A DNA stretch of 64,000 nt, taken from the NCBI GenBank assembly GCA_032158295.1, contig CM063249.1:11970139-12034138 (forward strand), in the 5' to 3' direction. The position numbers were made by a program, and so were the translations under genes. Source of the stretch: Pycnopodia helianthoides (lineage: Eukaryota; Echinodermata; Asteroidea; Forcipulatida; Asteriidae). The notes beneath the pieces are model-generated. The model was not told the origin of the DNA. It saw nothing but the letters and a program-made list of their open reading frames with translations, and searched no databases. This document shows positions 1 through 12,500 of the stretch, piece by piece. Each line of letters starts with the position of its first letter. The stretch's first letter is position 1.

Positions 1-654
1 TTCATAGTGACTGTATACTTAAGTACACACACACATCATTGACAACTGATTAATTCTACAATTACATGTACACGTACTGTGACGTAGTATGTCTCCACAC
101 TGCAAAGTGTAGCACTCATACATGATCAGTACAGCCAGCCCTATACTTAACGCAGGCAACAGAGGCAATTGCCTCCTGCCTTGCCCCAGATCATGCTTGG
201 TGCCCCTTGAAATAATACAGCCCAAATTTTCACGAAGGAAGAAATTCCTTGCCCTTTACAAGAATGAAGTATCAGACCTGGTAAATGTATGATGTATAAC
301 AAGTTACAAAAACATATCTTCAAGCAAACTTGAATCCTGGATTCTGATTGGTTGATCCATGGCAACAACAGTGTGATATCCAACCAGTATTGCATGGGCC
401 ATGTGTGCTGTTGTACTGCGCTATTTTAAACTGCGCCTCAAGTTTGCTTGAAGATAAATTTGTTATCATACGTATGGTAGTGAAGTACAGAGCGTCTGCA
501 TCCCGTTTCCACGTGCTATATTATACATATTCCAACCGCGCTTGCGTAATAACTAATAATATAGTGCAAAAGATGTACAATGTAGGCCTAACTCGTCCTC
601 CATGCTTAACTGTTCATAGTGACTGTATACTTAAGTACACACACACATCATTGA
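1..654. repeat. Direct repeat pair, 42 bp, 612 bp apart
   Basis: The first 42 bases of the window recur almost exactly at 613-654, including the run GACTGTATACTTAAGTACAC followed by a CA microsatellite. The repeat may extend left of the window. It could be a tandem duplication with a ~612-bp unit, or direct repeats flanking an insertion. Confidence 0.7.
316..455. repeat. Short inverted repeat, MITE-like
   Basis: ATCTTCAAGCAAACTTGA at 316-333 is matched by its exact reverse complement at 438-455, with about 104 bp between them. Partial complementarity continues outward. No target duplication was identified. Confidence 0.5.
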
Positions 655-2055
655 TGTATGTATAATCACACTGTAATTAGAAGCGTTTCCTAAATTACAG
701 TGGACTCTTTCATTAAATGCTTGACACAACAGAAATGTTTGCACAATTTCTATTTGGCTATTTCTCAAAGTACAGACGTAGGGCCAACATATGTACAATG
801 TGTTTACAGTACACGGTACAATACAAATGCATTCAGTAACACTTTTTTGTTAATCAGGATGGAGGAGATGAAAGTGGATTGATTCGGATTTATAATAAAT
901 TGCCTCAGCTATTTTTTAGAATTGCAGCAGGGTTTTTGTTTGTTTCGGTATTTCTCTACATGTATGTAGTTTGTACTTGATATAGGTGTATACTGTTAAT
1001 GTTGTATAGTGGACAGCATCATTGTACATGTTTACGTGTACATGTACATGTACATGTATGTGTAATGCAATGTATGCTGCTGAAATTGTTTGTCTCTTTT
1101 CATTGTTTTGTTATGCAGTATGTGTCTAGAAAGTTGAAATTGATGAAATTGTGTAGGAAACAACAGTTCAATCAAACCGCACAAACACAAGTGATACACC
1201 TGTCATGCCTACAATGTACATGTAGTACATGTACACTGATAACATTCACAGTGCACACCATACATCACTGAATTATTAATTCAGAACTGTGTTCACAGCA
1301 AGATTTTACGAACTGAATTAATCATATGATTTATAGGCTATAGTTTGTCAATTACACATAAATGTTAATGTTAACATTTATTTTATTGATCTGCAGGTGC
1401 ATTTTTCATTGGTGATTCCTGAAATTGTGCTCTTTTTTTTATATTCATAATTTTTAATCGGTTGAACTTAAATGTATTTGCCAAGACTCAATAAATACTT
1501 TATTCAACATTTGCAATGAATAAATTTTATGTCAATTAAAATTATAATAACTTCCGTAATCGAGAACATGGACATCTGTACAAACAAAACTTGTGCACTG
1601 CATGCTGGTGTGACACTGTATTTATTACAATGTCACTTCTGCAAAAACAATCTGTCACTGTAGCACATATTTTATGCTACTTTAAAATGCTTCTGGAGCA
1701 ATGGTATTGAGACATGACAATGTTACACTGACCCAATTGTGAACGAGTTCAAGTTAATGGAAATGTTTTCCACAAAGCAAACGAGCACGCATGAACCTGT
1801 TTGACCTTGTTGCATACATTATTGAGATTAAGTCGTCAATTAGCAGCACTGACAAACAGATCCATCTGCAATGGAACATACATGTACATTGTGCATGAGG
1901 ATGTCTTCCTGTTGAAACGAGGGCTTCATTACAAAAGGGATCTAGGTGTTTTGACAGAGCGAGGGCATCTTCGCATCGCTTTCGGGCACCAATGGGGATG
2001 TCGCTAAAAATAATTAAGTCCAAACAATGGGAGAACAAAGAGAAATCCTTAATTT

Positions 2056-2394
2056 AAAGGCCCTGTACACTACTGGTAAGATCGAAAAACACAATGTTCA
2101 CAGATTCACACATAACTTACATGATTTAAAGTAAGTAATGGTAGAAAGGGTTCCTTAAAATATTTCTGCCTAAAATGCTATCGTTTCTGAGAAACGAGTA
2201 AAACAATAGTAATTATCGCGTGCGATAATTTGAAAAAACAGAAAACACATAAGATCTCTTTTCACTATTTTCTCGTGACCTCGATGACCAATTGAGCTCA
2301 AACTTTCACAGGTTTGTTTGTTCATGCATATGTTTAATCACACAAAATTAGGACACTGATTTTGAGCTGTTACCAAAAGTGTACAATACCTTTA
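2056..2394 (+). mobile_element. Palindrome-centred MITE (GTACACT family)
   Basis: The ends are inverted repeats of the form AAAGG..TGTACACT..TGGTA. A near-perfect 20-bp palindrome with core AATTATCGCG sits at 2211-2230. A block reading TTGAGCTCAAACTTTCACAG near the 3' part recurs in the related elements at 51857-52189, 31713-31910 and 53168-53495. No coding capacity. Confidence 0.75.
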
Positions 2395-3682
2395 AGGGGT
2401 GAACAAAAATGTGTGTACCTGAACGTTTAGCTGTGTTTCCTACAACACTGGAGATTGAAATACATGTAGATAACCCCCCCACCCCCCCCCCCCAATGTCA
2501 TGGTAACAAAAATAATGAGCACAATGTATGCATGCATGTACATGGTCTGAGAATGAATAGATTAACTGTAAATACTGTGAAGTTTAACCTCATTTTACTA
2601 AATATATATCGACAGTAGACAACTCTTAAGTTACTAGAAAGACGAGAAAGGTCACTCTGAACCGACGGAACAAATCTTACAACCACACAGCGCAGCCGAA
2701 AAAATACATATTACACTCGCCAAAAAAGGAAAAATCAATACAATACTGTCCAAACAGAGCTGGGTGCAGATACGCCGACAGGCTAAGCTATATAAGGGGA
2801 GTCTGATCCAATAACAGAGATATGCAACCACTACAGGGACGACGAGGGAGGGAAATGCTTCTGCCACATTGTCATTACATGTACATCAAGTACTCTGATC
2901 TTAAACACGATAACAGGATAAAGATATTTTGGTACTAGGGTAAGATACTGCAAATGCAAAGGGTTGCAAGATATGATGGCAATATGACAAAATACCATTC
3001 CCCTACCCCCCCCCCCACCCCCTGAGAAAAAGAGGAAGCCATTTACATGCTAGTGCAACTTGTTTCAGTTTATTGCTCTGAGGTCAAAATTCATTTTGCC
3101 TACCTCTGGCATTTTACATTGATTCCTCTTATTCAAATTCACAAACGCTGCATGACAGCCGACTGCAGACCTTAACTACCTGGAGGCAACGGAGGCAAGT
3201 GTCGTCTCTATGACACCTTGTCATTGCCACGGTGCCCTTGAAATGTCCAAGTACAAATTGTAATTTTCCCTCATGCATGTAGAGGTGTAAATTATGTACA
3301 ATCCCTTTTTTTATACGAAAGGAAAAACTTCCTAGCTCTTACGAGAAACAAAATAGCGGGCCTGCACTTGCTGTACGTGTTGTGAAGTTAGTTGCCATCT
3401 AGAATTATAACCCCGGATCCTCCCGACAATCGTAGACTGGAGGGTTACAAATAACCGTAAATTTTGCCTTTTTTAAACAAATTTTTCAATATTCTAAATG
3501 AATGCAACTGGAATACATTTTTAACGATAGAAAAATAAAAAGGTACAACAAATTTGCTAACATTTTTAGTTGATGCATAGTCCTTTGCAGAGTAGGTCTA
3601 AGGGACATGACCAAGAGAACGATGTAAAGTACACAAATGATGTATCATTCACTCAATCTTAGAGCAATGACACCAGAGCAGG

Positions 3683-3912
3683 TTAACCCTCCTACTGTCA
3701 GTGACTCTTGGCAACATTTTCCAGTGAGTTGACCAACCATTTGAAACCATTCGACTGCCAAGGTTGTGTACGGTGGCACAACTGTGCACAGAACTAACTG
3801 TGTACTGTGTACATGCATTCCCTCATGGTATCATATTGCAGGCTGGCATAGTTTATCTATCATTCAAAACCACAGTGAATGGTATTGAATGGTCAGATAG
3901 CAAGAGGGTTAA
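3683..3912 (+). mobile_element. piggyBac-type MITE with TTAA target duplication
   Basis: The element begins TTAACCCTC and ends GAGGGTTAA, so a TTAA duplication flanks CCCTC..GAGGG termini, the hallmark of the piggyBac superfamily. A second copy lies in reverse orientation at 61828-62056 inside MMAB intron 3 and matches along its whole ~225-bp length. Non-coding, so mobilised in trans if at all. Confidence 0.75.
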
Positions 3913-6519
3913 TTAAGGAGCGGACCCATAGGTTTTGATAAGATCCAAAGCCAATAATACTAAATCACCCTCATCCATAGTGAGATTACCCATGGAGGAA
4001 GAAAACAGACGGATTACCAGGAACAAAAACCAAAAGTGATTCGCACCACTTTCTTGCTGATGCAGTTAGCAAGTGACAGTCACCCCCCTTCCCCAACAAA
4101 TCCCAAATAAAAAAATATCAAGTACTATGACAAAGGTGTGACAACAGGGAACCAAAGTAGGATATGAACGCACAACGCATGCTTTTCTAGATTTATAAAT
4201 GTCCCGTGCATTAGGCTAAAATCATTAGTGGGGTAACCAGATTTACTTGGGCGTCAAGCGTGTGTAACGGGCTTCCGATCGGATTATAGGGCAATTTACT
4301 GATGCACTCCACAACTGGACCAAAATAGACATTGGATAATGACTTAACAGCTACTGTAGGAGGAAGGAATCTCTTTTACAAGGTCTTCACCAGACATAAT
4401 GTCATGTTGACAATTTGACGGAGTGTTCACCATTCAAGCTGTACATGAGCATGTTCATGTTTATGTAATGCAACTGTTATTTTAAACAGGCCCAAATGCT
4501 TCTACATGTTATATCCTATAAACTGTGCAAGTCTCGCGCGAATCGAAAAATGAAAAAACAACTCAACCAAACATTTTTCGAAGAAACCAAATCTTCATTT
4601 TAGATTCTATCTATAGAATGACAAATTCTTGAAAATATAAATAACCATAGCAATTTGTTATTTATATACAATTTCAATTATTTTTATTTAATACAAATAA
4701 CTTCTTAAAATTAAGAATTTGAAACCAAACTAAGACTTGGGACGAGGATGCTTTTTCTTAGAAACCTCATTTGCCAGTCACCCCCAAATTTGTGTGACTA
4801 TTACATAGGTTTTTATGATAACATGAACAACAGTCGGGCAAAGTTCTTAATTGTTCACAAGTCACTGGAAGTATTATTCTTTGTTAATTTGTTAAATTTT
4901 ACTTTCCTATATTTTATGGCGGGATTTTACTTTCCCAACAATATAGCCATAAACTTTGATAAACTAAAGAATTTGACGAAACAGAATCACACACACATTG
5001 CTGGGACCAACTTGGTCCCGGAAGTTCAAATACGCAGGAGACTTGCACACTCTACTGCCAAAGTGAAGGACTCAGAAGGATGAGGGCTGTAGGCCCAAAT
5101 AACAATTGCTTATCACAGGGCCAGGCATTCCAATCTTACATGCAATTTGGTGAAGACAATATGGGAAGATTGAGGCCAAATGCTAGCAAAAAATTCCTTG
5201 TTTGTAAGGGGTAAAATGTGCATTAACTACTTGTATGTACTGTAGGCCTAAGTTTTCAAACGTCCTAACATTGAAGTGAGGGTGAAATGTACACACTATC
5301 ATGTACATGAAGGCCCCTAGATGTACAGTGTATCATACAGTGTAATGATAAAAAGCAATAAAAAGCAATCAAAAAGCATTTGATCTGTACGGTATGCAAA
5401 CACACAGTACTTAAAAATGCATGATTTTCAAATAAGTGTATTCCTGAGGGGCCTTATCTTAAAATTCAAAATAAGAAAAGAATACAGATTTCTTTTTTGT
5501 GTATCAAGAAATTACAAAAACTCCATTCAAATGTTGACATTTTTTAATTACATGTACACATTGACATACATGTAGTATGTAAATGATTGTATTTTAATTT
5601 TACAAAGTGCTTGTAAATTAAAACATTTCATCTCCTAATGAAGAGTTTTCACTATACAAACTCCTAAAGAAAATACTAAGAAGTTTAAAATGAATGACAA
5701 ATTTGATTTTCTCCGCAGCCAATACTGCGCTATTTTTGATTTCCGAATTTGTAAAAGAAAATTTGTCACGCCATCTTTTAACAATTCATAGTCCTTGGAG
5801 AAAAAATCATGATTGATTGTTTGTCCAATGCAACGTCATCCACCGATGCAAACACCGTACTGTCAATAAATGAAAAGTGCAATAACATAGCGACCGCCAA
5901 TTATAAAAATGCACATGTGTAGAGGAAGGGGTTACATAACTGCCCGTTTCAAAGGAAGTGTGTTTTCATTGCTCGGTTGGCTTTTAATAGATGACTTGCG
6001 TCCAATCTCCAGTCAATGTTATCATTTCGTATATTTAGGGCTTGAATGTGGGGGAGCAATCCACAAGACCACAGGACTTGTATCTCAAAATGTTAACTCA
6101 AAATGTTTTTACAAGACCAGATTCAAACTAAGAAAAGACTTTCTTGAACAGTTTAACTTGCATTTAATTGAACACGCACTAAGACATGCAAGAGAAGATT
6201 TACCTCGTTTGTCTTTAAGGGTTTTAAGTATATATTTCAAATCAGTACTCAAAGTCAACATTTGAACAAAATTTGTTTCTGTTCAAGATATTATAGAGCG
6301 AGGTACATGAATTGTTATTGAATTGAAAACACAAGACCGCCGGACTTGTCCGGTCATGAGTTTACTGGCCCAATGCTAAAATCACTGGCCTCGGGCCTGC
6401 GGTCCAGTGTCAAATTCGAGACCTGAATATATGGTTTTTGAGGCATTGCTGGTGAGGTATCAATGTATATTCGGTTTGCGGTAACACCATGTGTTTAAAA
6501 TATTTTGCTGTGTAGACTT

Positions 6520-6680
6520 TGTTCTTAAAGAGAACTTGTCTTGCTATTTGTTCTACTACCGCGGAGTAGATTTTCGGAATTCGGGAGACTTCTCAGTTCT
6601 GAAAAGAACTGTCCTGCTTATTAACTACTACCTGGGCGGAAGGTAGGAAATCGGCCTGGACTACTACTTTATCATTTTGG
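6520..6680 (-). repeat. Solitary copy of the PIPOX-intron satellite unit
   Basis: Read on the minus strand, this carries the sequence order of the 42.5-47.5 kb array unit: the AAGCAGGACAGTTCTTTTCA segment, then the TCCCGAATTC segment, a CTACTCCGCGG segment and a CAAGACAAGTTCTC segment. It shows that the array unit also exists as a dispersed single copy. Confidence 0.7.
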
Positions 6681-7164
6681 TAAGACATGTACATCATACG
6701 AGGGCGCATCTGATGTAGATGCAAAGTTTTTCAAGAAATCACACCTTTCATCATTCAAGCGTTTCTTACGTAACAGAAACTTTTACTGCTAAGGTTGAAA
6801 AACTCTTGTAAACAAATTCTCATTTACCATAGTGTGACATAGTTTCTTCTTCCCTCCAATCTTCAAGTAGTACTCATCTTACTTTTGTCAAACTTTCATT
6901 TTCAGTAGCTGTCTGTTTTTTTTGAAGATATTGTTTGGTCCTTCAACTAGGTCTATTTAGTCTGAGCATTGCAGTTTCCTTTTATTCAATTTCAAAGGTG
7001 AGGCGCCACAAGCCTTGGCTTATCCTGTTCTTGCATCCAAGCAATTTCTTTCTAACTTCATACTGCTATAAATCTGCTGGCACTTAACTTTCAGAATTAT
7101 GTATTGAAACAAAATAAAAAAAAATTTGAATTGAAAAATTGAACTGATTGCTGACAAAAACCTG

Positions 7165-7626
7165 GGCTCAATTTCACGAAGAGCTAAATCACTCTCAATT
7201 GCTAAGAAAGTGTGATGTCACAATACAAATCACTATGCAGGGTTCTGCCCAGGATTTCTTTAGTGGTGGAAAAATGTTTCCCTGGAAACCAATTTTTACG
7301 AGATGGATCAGTTACACGGTAGATCATATAATAGACTAAAATCAAAGAAGTGTGCAAAATGAAATGGCTTCAGATACCATTTTTACTGGTAAAAACCAAA
7401 TTTGACATTTCGTTGAAAACCTTTGAAAGGAAATTGCAAGTGTAATTTCAATATTTTTTAAATGTGTGGTGGTTGAAAACAGAGAAAATTCTGCCAGTGG
7501 TGGTTCGGAAATCCTGAGTGCCATGCGGGTTTTCCGGCACCGACCACTGTGGGCAGGACCCTGCTGTGGAATTACTGGCACCTCATCTTAGAAGATGAGT
7601 CTTAGTGCTTTGTGAAATCGTCCCCT
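7165..7626 (+). mobile_element. MITE interrupted by another TIR element (7238-7563)
   Basis: The outer halves, 7165-7237 and 7564-7626, match the compact MITE at 20413-20560, with ends of the form GGGCTCAATTTCACGAAGAG and CTTTGTGAAATCG. Between them sits a 326-bp insert whose ends are inverted: CAGGGTTCTGCCCA at 7238 and TGGGCAGGACCCTG ending at 7563. The insert has no coding capacity. Confidence 0.65.
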
Positions 7627-7687
7627 GAGACTTTGCAAGTTCAGTAACGAATGCTGTCTTCACATCGTTTCTCGAAGAAAAATCAGC

Positions 7688-8080
7688 TTAAAGGAACATT
7701 ACAGAATTGGTAAGAAAAAAACTTGTAAAATATACTTTTGATCACAGATTTACATAAAACTTACACGGTCTAATGATGATGATAGCAGAAAACATCCCTT
7801 GAAATATTTCTGTCTGAAATGCCATATTTGATGAGAAATGAATAAACTAATTTTCCGATTGGAGTTTATCGCTCAGTGAGCGTTTTATTCATTTGTTGAA
7901 TCTATATGATTTCAGGCAAAATGTGTAATCGGTTTTTCATATTTTCTCGTGACCCAGATGGCCGATCGATCTCAAACTTCTACAGGTTTGTCAGTTTATG
8001 TATATGGTGGATTACATAAAGTGCTTACACTGCCAGCAACTGTTTTGTTAGCAAAAACCAATTCTGTAATGTTCCTTTAA
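7688..8080 (+). mobile_element. Palindrome-centred MITE with perfect 24-bp TIRs
   Basis: The terminal 24 bases, beginning TTAAAGGAACATTACAGAAT, are exact inverted copies at both ends. The centre holds the hairpin CGCTCAGTGAGCG at 7870-7882. It has the internal layout of the 2056-2394 element (TTTTCTCGTGACC followed by a CTCAAACTTC/CACAGGTTT-like block) with different ends, so it is a sister family. Confidence 0.75.
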
Positions 8081-8429
8081 GGCACTACCTATACGGGCTT
8101 CTACAGCAATCGTCGAAACCAATTTATGTGAAATGAGCATGGTTTACTGTTGGAATTACACCACGTTAACACAAACAGGAAAGACCTTGTCGACGAGACG
8201 GGTATCCAATCATTTCGATTCGTTGACGTCTACCTGCCAACATACGCATCAACTGTCCACCGACCGCAACAATTGGCCAATCTCTAACGCAAGACATGTC
8301 CTTGTGTAATCATGGTGAAGAGACGTCTCTACCACCATGTCAACATTTGCGCTTTATCTGGTGTTTACATTGAATGCGCTGAATGTTTATTTTTTGTATC
8401 ATTAAAAATAACGGATAAAAATCTTCCGT

Positions 8430-8700
8430 TTCGATCCAACACCAACAACAAAAAATCGTTCCTTTTCTCATGTTGCATCATGTCTATGGAATAAACTGCC
8501 ATCAAGTGTCAAATCAACAGTTTATTTCATCAATTTAAGAAAAACACCTTATCGCTCATCTTTTTTTAATGAAACATTTGCATTGAATGTTGTTTTTGTG
8601 GTTCTCTGACTGTGTCCTACATGTAATTGTATTTTATAATTTAGTAATCTTGTACTATTTATTTTATAGCGCCATGAACAACTTTGTAAATTTTGTCTAC
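8430..8700 (+). mobile_element. 3' end of a non-LTR retrotransposon (CR1/L2-like), fragment
   Basis: One frame reads RSFSHVASCLWNKLPSSV and continues through a basic tail, the conserved C-terminal end of reverse transcriptases of the CR1/L2/Jockey type, where a W-N-x-L-P motif is typical. The following non-coding part ends in a TATTTTATAGCGCCATG-like tail. The rest of the element is absent, so this is a dead 5'-truncated copy. Family assignment is from motif recognition only. Confidence 0.6.
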
Positions 8701-9280
8701 TTCATAAATTTCCATTTACGTCAAAAACAAATATGAAAGTAAACGTAACACATTAACTTGTGTAGCTCTGGGAAGAGACTCTGAGCTCACAATCAGGAAA
8801 TATTCACAACATTTATTAACCTTTTATAGAATGTACATGTAATGCTTTTTCAGAGTAATCCCCAAGTTGGCTAGCATGTTGGTGATTTGCAAAGTTCATT
8901 ACCGAATTAATTGGACATAAACAACTGCTGGTGACCGCATTGTTTGACCACTCAAGCGTGAAGCACACATTCTTACACAACAGAAAGCTTTTGTTCAAAG
9001 GCCATTTTTCACAAACTGTTTTATCTCCTTGAAGATATTGTTGTAAAGCAAAATAAGTAATAAAAAAGTTCTTACTTATTGAATTCCCTTTCATATAATC
9101 CAAAAATCATTCAGATCAGCTAATAAATGTCAAAGTTCTTTGCCTTTCTTTCTCCAGTTTGATCTGTAATCTCAAACACTTTTTTGTACACAATCATATG
9201 GCGCTTCGTAGCTGTTTGGTATTTCGGATCTTTCAACTCCAATTTGAAGCCATTGCAAATTAGCAACCTTATTTTACTTT

Positions 9281-9323
9281 ACCATCATTGGAAAGATCCG
9301 ATCTATCTCTTTCCAATGATGGT
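9281..9323. repeat. Perfect 16-bp hairpin
   Basis: ACCATCATTGGAAAGA at 9281-9296 pairs with its exact reverse complement at 9308-9323 across an 11-nt loop. Just downstream, the block GTCGACTAAAGTCGCC occurs twice, near 9420 and 9466. Function unknown. Confidence 0.6.
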
Positions 9324-9556
9324 AAGCTTGGGTATGGAGGGCGAACATGAACAAAACTACAGCTTTATTACAAATGGCCTTTGTGGTCAGGCTTGAATGC
9401 TTTTTTTTGTGTAAGCTTGGTCGACTAAAGTCGCCAATGGTAAGGAAGAGGGGGTATGAGTGCAGTCGACTAAAGTCGCCTATGGTATGGAAAGGGTTTA
9501 CATGTAAAAAGTCTTCACTCATTCCTACTTGTCATTTGTTTTTAAAGGGCATATAC

Positions 9557-12500
9557 CTCTCCAAGTTTGGTTGGCATTCCATCTCCGAGTACATCCTTAA
9601 CGAACACAGGTCGGCTCATGTACCCAGCAGGGGTGGAATAACGCTTAAACGCCTCCCGAAGACGCTTAAATTCTTCATCAGACACTGCAAAAGAAAAAAC
9701 AAACAATCAGTTATTATCTTTGAATTGCTGTGAGGTTTGCACACTGACGATTTAAGTGAAGGGTCCTTCCTCTAATATTGTCGTCGGATTTCTGACAAGA
9801 ACTAATTTTTGATGCAGTGAGTTGTTATCTTTATCCATCTCAAATGCAGGGCTTGAATTTTTATAGTGGACCGCACGCCCAAGGCCAGTGATTTTAGCAT
9901 CGGGCAAGTAAACTGATGACCGAACAAGTTCGGCTGTCTTGTATTGTTCAATTCAATAATAATACCTCACTGTGCAGTAGCTTTAACTCTAACAGACTTG
10001 ACCCTTGGGTAGACATACTGCCCAAATCCTTCGATATCCTTCAGATTAAAGTCGTCATAAACCTAAAGTGCCCAAATCCTTTGATATCCTTCATCTTATT
10101 GTAAGTATACATATTAGCCCAAATCCTTCAAAATCCTTTTGAGACAGAAGTTAGGGAGTCAAAAAAGGTCAAAAAAGCCCCAAACCTTCAGAATCCTATT
10201 TTGGCTAAGCTGCATAATACCTAAAACCTTCAAAATCCTCCTATGTAAAAACAGCCTGATAGCCCAAGTCCTGCGAAATCCTACCCTAACAAAAACTCAT
10301 TTCAGCCCAAACCCTTCAAAATCCTCCTGTGTTGCAGATCCCTAATAGCCCAAATCCTTCGCAATCCTGCACTTTGGCAATGAGGATATTGTAGGACTTG
10401 GGTTCTTTAGGGTTAATATAAAGAAAGGATGTTCAAATGTTGACTTTGAGTTTGAGTCTGGTAAGATCTTTCAAGTCTGTGTTGAGCATCAAAGTACACT
10501 TACCCATTCGACAAATGAGATCAATCTTCTCTCGCAGTGAGTGTTCAAATGAAAACAGTTTACATGTTCAACTTTGAGAGGAAAGTTCTCTCTCATTTTG
10601 ATTCTGGTCTTGTTCAATCAATTCTAGTCCAGAGAAAACAATTTGAGCTACAAGCCCTGCGGTCTTGTGGAATTTCACCCCCAATTTGTGCCTTGAACTG
10701 GCTGAACACATACTGACTTACTGCAAACAGTGATCCCCTATGAGCTCTGACTTCAGTATTTTGAGCCACAAGCTGCTCATTTGGGCCTTTTCTACCATTG
10801 TCTCCCTGGGTCTGGAAATCTTTACCTGAATATCTTCAGATCTTAGAGACACACATTTCCCACTTCCAAAAATGTCTTAAAACACATCTATTGGCCTATA
10901 AACACATGTAAGAATTTTCTATGAGTGACCTTGACGCACCTTTTAATGTTTTACAGATTAAGTGCGCCATACAAATGCTGCATATTATTATTATTATGAA
11001 AAAGCTAAATGAGATACATCATTTGAACAGCCAACACAATTTCGAAAACTTTGCTTAAATATCATTCAACAACTTCATACTGACATGTGTACAGTGTAAG
11101 TATCCAGACCTAATCCCTGGTCATTGCATTGGTGCCCCTTGAAATTGTCCAGTGCCCCTTACTCTGGGGAAAAAAAATGTCCCCCTCTACAATTGAACAA
11201 CGTTTTTTGCCTGCAGTGCACATTTACGAAGCTGCCAGTGCAACTATATTCCATGTGACCATTGTACATCTCAATGGCATTCCAGTAATTCACTGTTTTT
11301 CTGGTCTTTCTGTAGACAGCTTTTGTTAGTTTTACTTTTACTGGATAATGTGCAATGCCTGTGTCAAACTTACACAATTTTAGGATGTACTGTAATCCAA
11401 TTCATTTCTCTGTGGATTGACTTTCATGAATACAGCAAAGATCATGCTACATGCATAAGACACAAATTTACGTCAAAAGGGCTTCTTACACTAAGGAAAA
11501 TCTCTTTTTTGGTCCGGCCCGTTTAAGTTTGACAGACCCTTTCACACTAAAACATTTCAATTCGTCCTTGACTCGTGCAGGAGCACTCGACCCGTATCAA
11601 AACCAGCCCTGCTCAGGATGTGGGCTGACACATGAGGTGAAAATCTACAAAACTCATTTTGTGTTGGACAGTGTGACAGCAGAGCAGTTTTGAACCGTGT
11701 TGAAACTTTGGAAGTCAATTTGTACTGCAACCATAGCTTTCGGCACAGATATAATGTATAAAGGCCTACACAAATTGCATAATTTTGTCTGGTTTACATT
11801 GGAGCACACACGGTGACTACATGTACATGATAACGTGATGACCCCCAACTTGCTCATATCATGAAATTCCAGACTGATACTTGATAAATAATCCTTTTGA
11901 TATCAAACAGCGTATAGGCCTAGCGTCATAAGCCAACTTCTGGATTGAACTTTGATTTAGATCTTCATTGTTATTTGACAATGTCATTTTATTATCATAC
12001 AATGTAGTACAAAATTAATCATGTTACTTAGAATTGTTATGTTGCAAAACAACTAGGCTAATTGAAGGAACCGTGTTCAGAAACGGGACACATTGATTAG
12101 TGAAAGATACTTTCGCAATGGAACTTGCCCTGTACAGCCAAGTGTATTAACTGATGATATGTAATGGCCGATTGATGCAATCTATGGCGGTTTCCGAATA
12201 GGCGGCTTCGGCTACAGCTACGGCTGTTGCTAAGGGTGTTGCTGAGGACGTACTGTATTCAATGCATGATGACGCAGAAATCTAGCCGTAGCGTAGCTGT
12301 AGTCGCCAATTCGGACACGGCCTCAGTTAGATGAATTTGTGCAATGGTGATAATATTTTCACAAGTTGAAAGATGGAACCTTCCATTTAATGAAGCAGAG
12401 CTGAGTTGAATGGCACTACTGCCATCTTTCGTCTTTCAAACTGCCCTAGCAGCCCTTAGTTGCGAGTGTGATTGTTTCAGTCAATCGCCGCTTTTGGTTA

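Larger units (their letters stand above)
1..9556. other. Intron 2 of the USP32-like gene, or its left flank; repeat-filled
   Basis: No exon was recognised here on either strand. The USP32-like gene to the right runs leftward with an open donor at 9555-9556, so this stretch should be its second intron unless a diverged exon was missed; I looked for the next conserved USP32 segment and did not find it. The open frames (for example 4748-5083 and 5909-6265) show no family motif, and their composition matches the AT-rich background. Contents are short inverted-repeat elements, one retrotransposon tail and simple repeats, listed separately. Confidence 0.55.
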
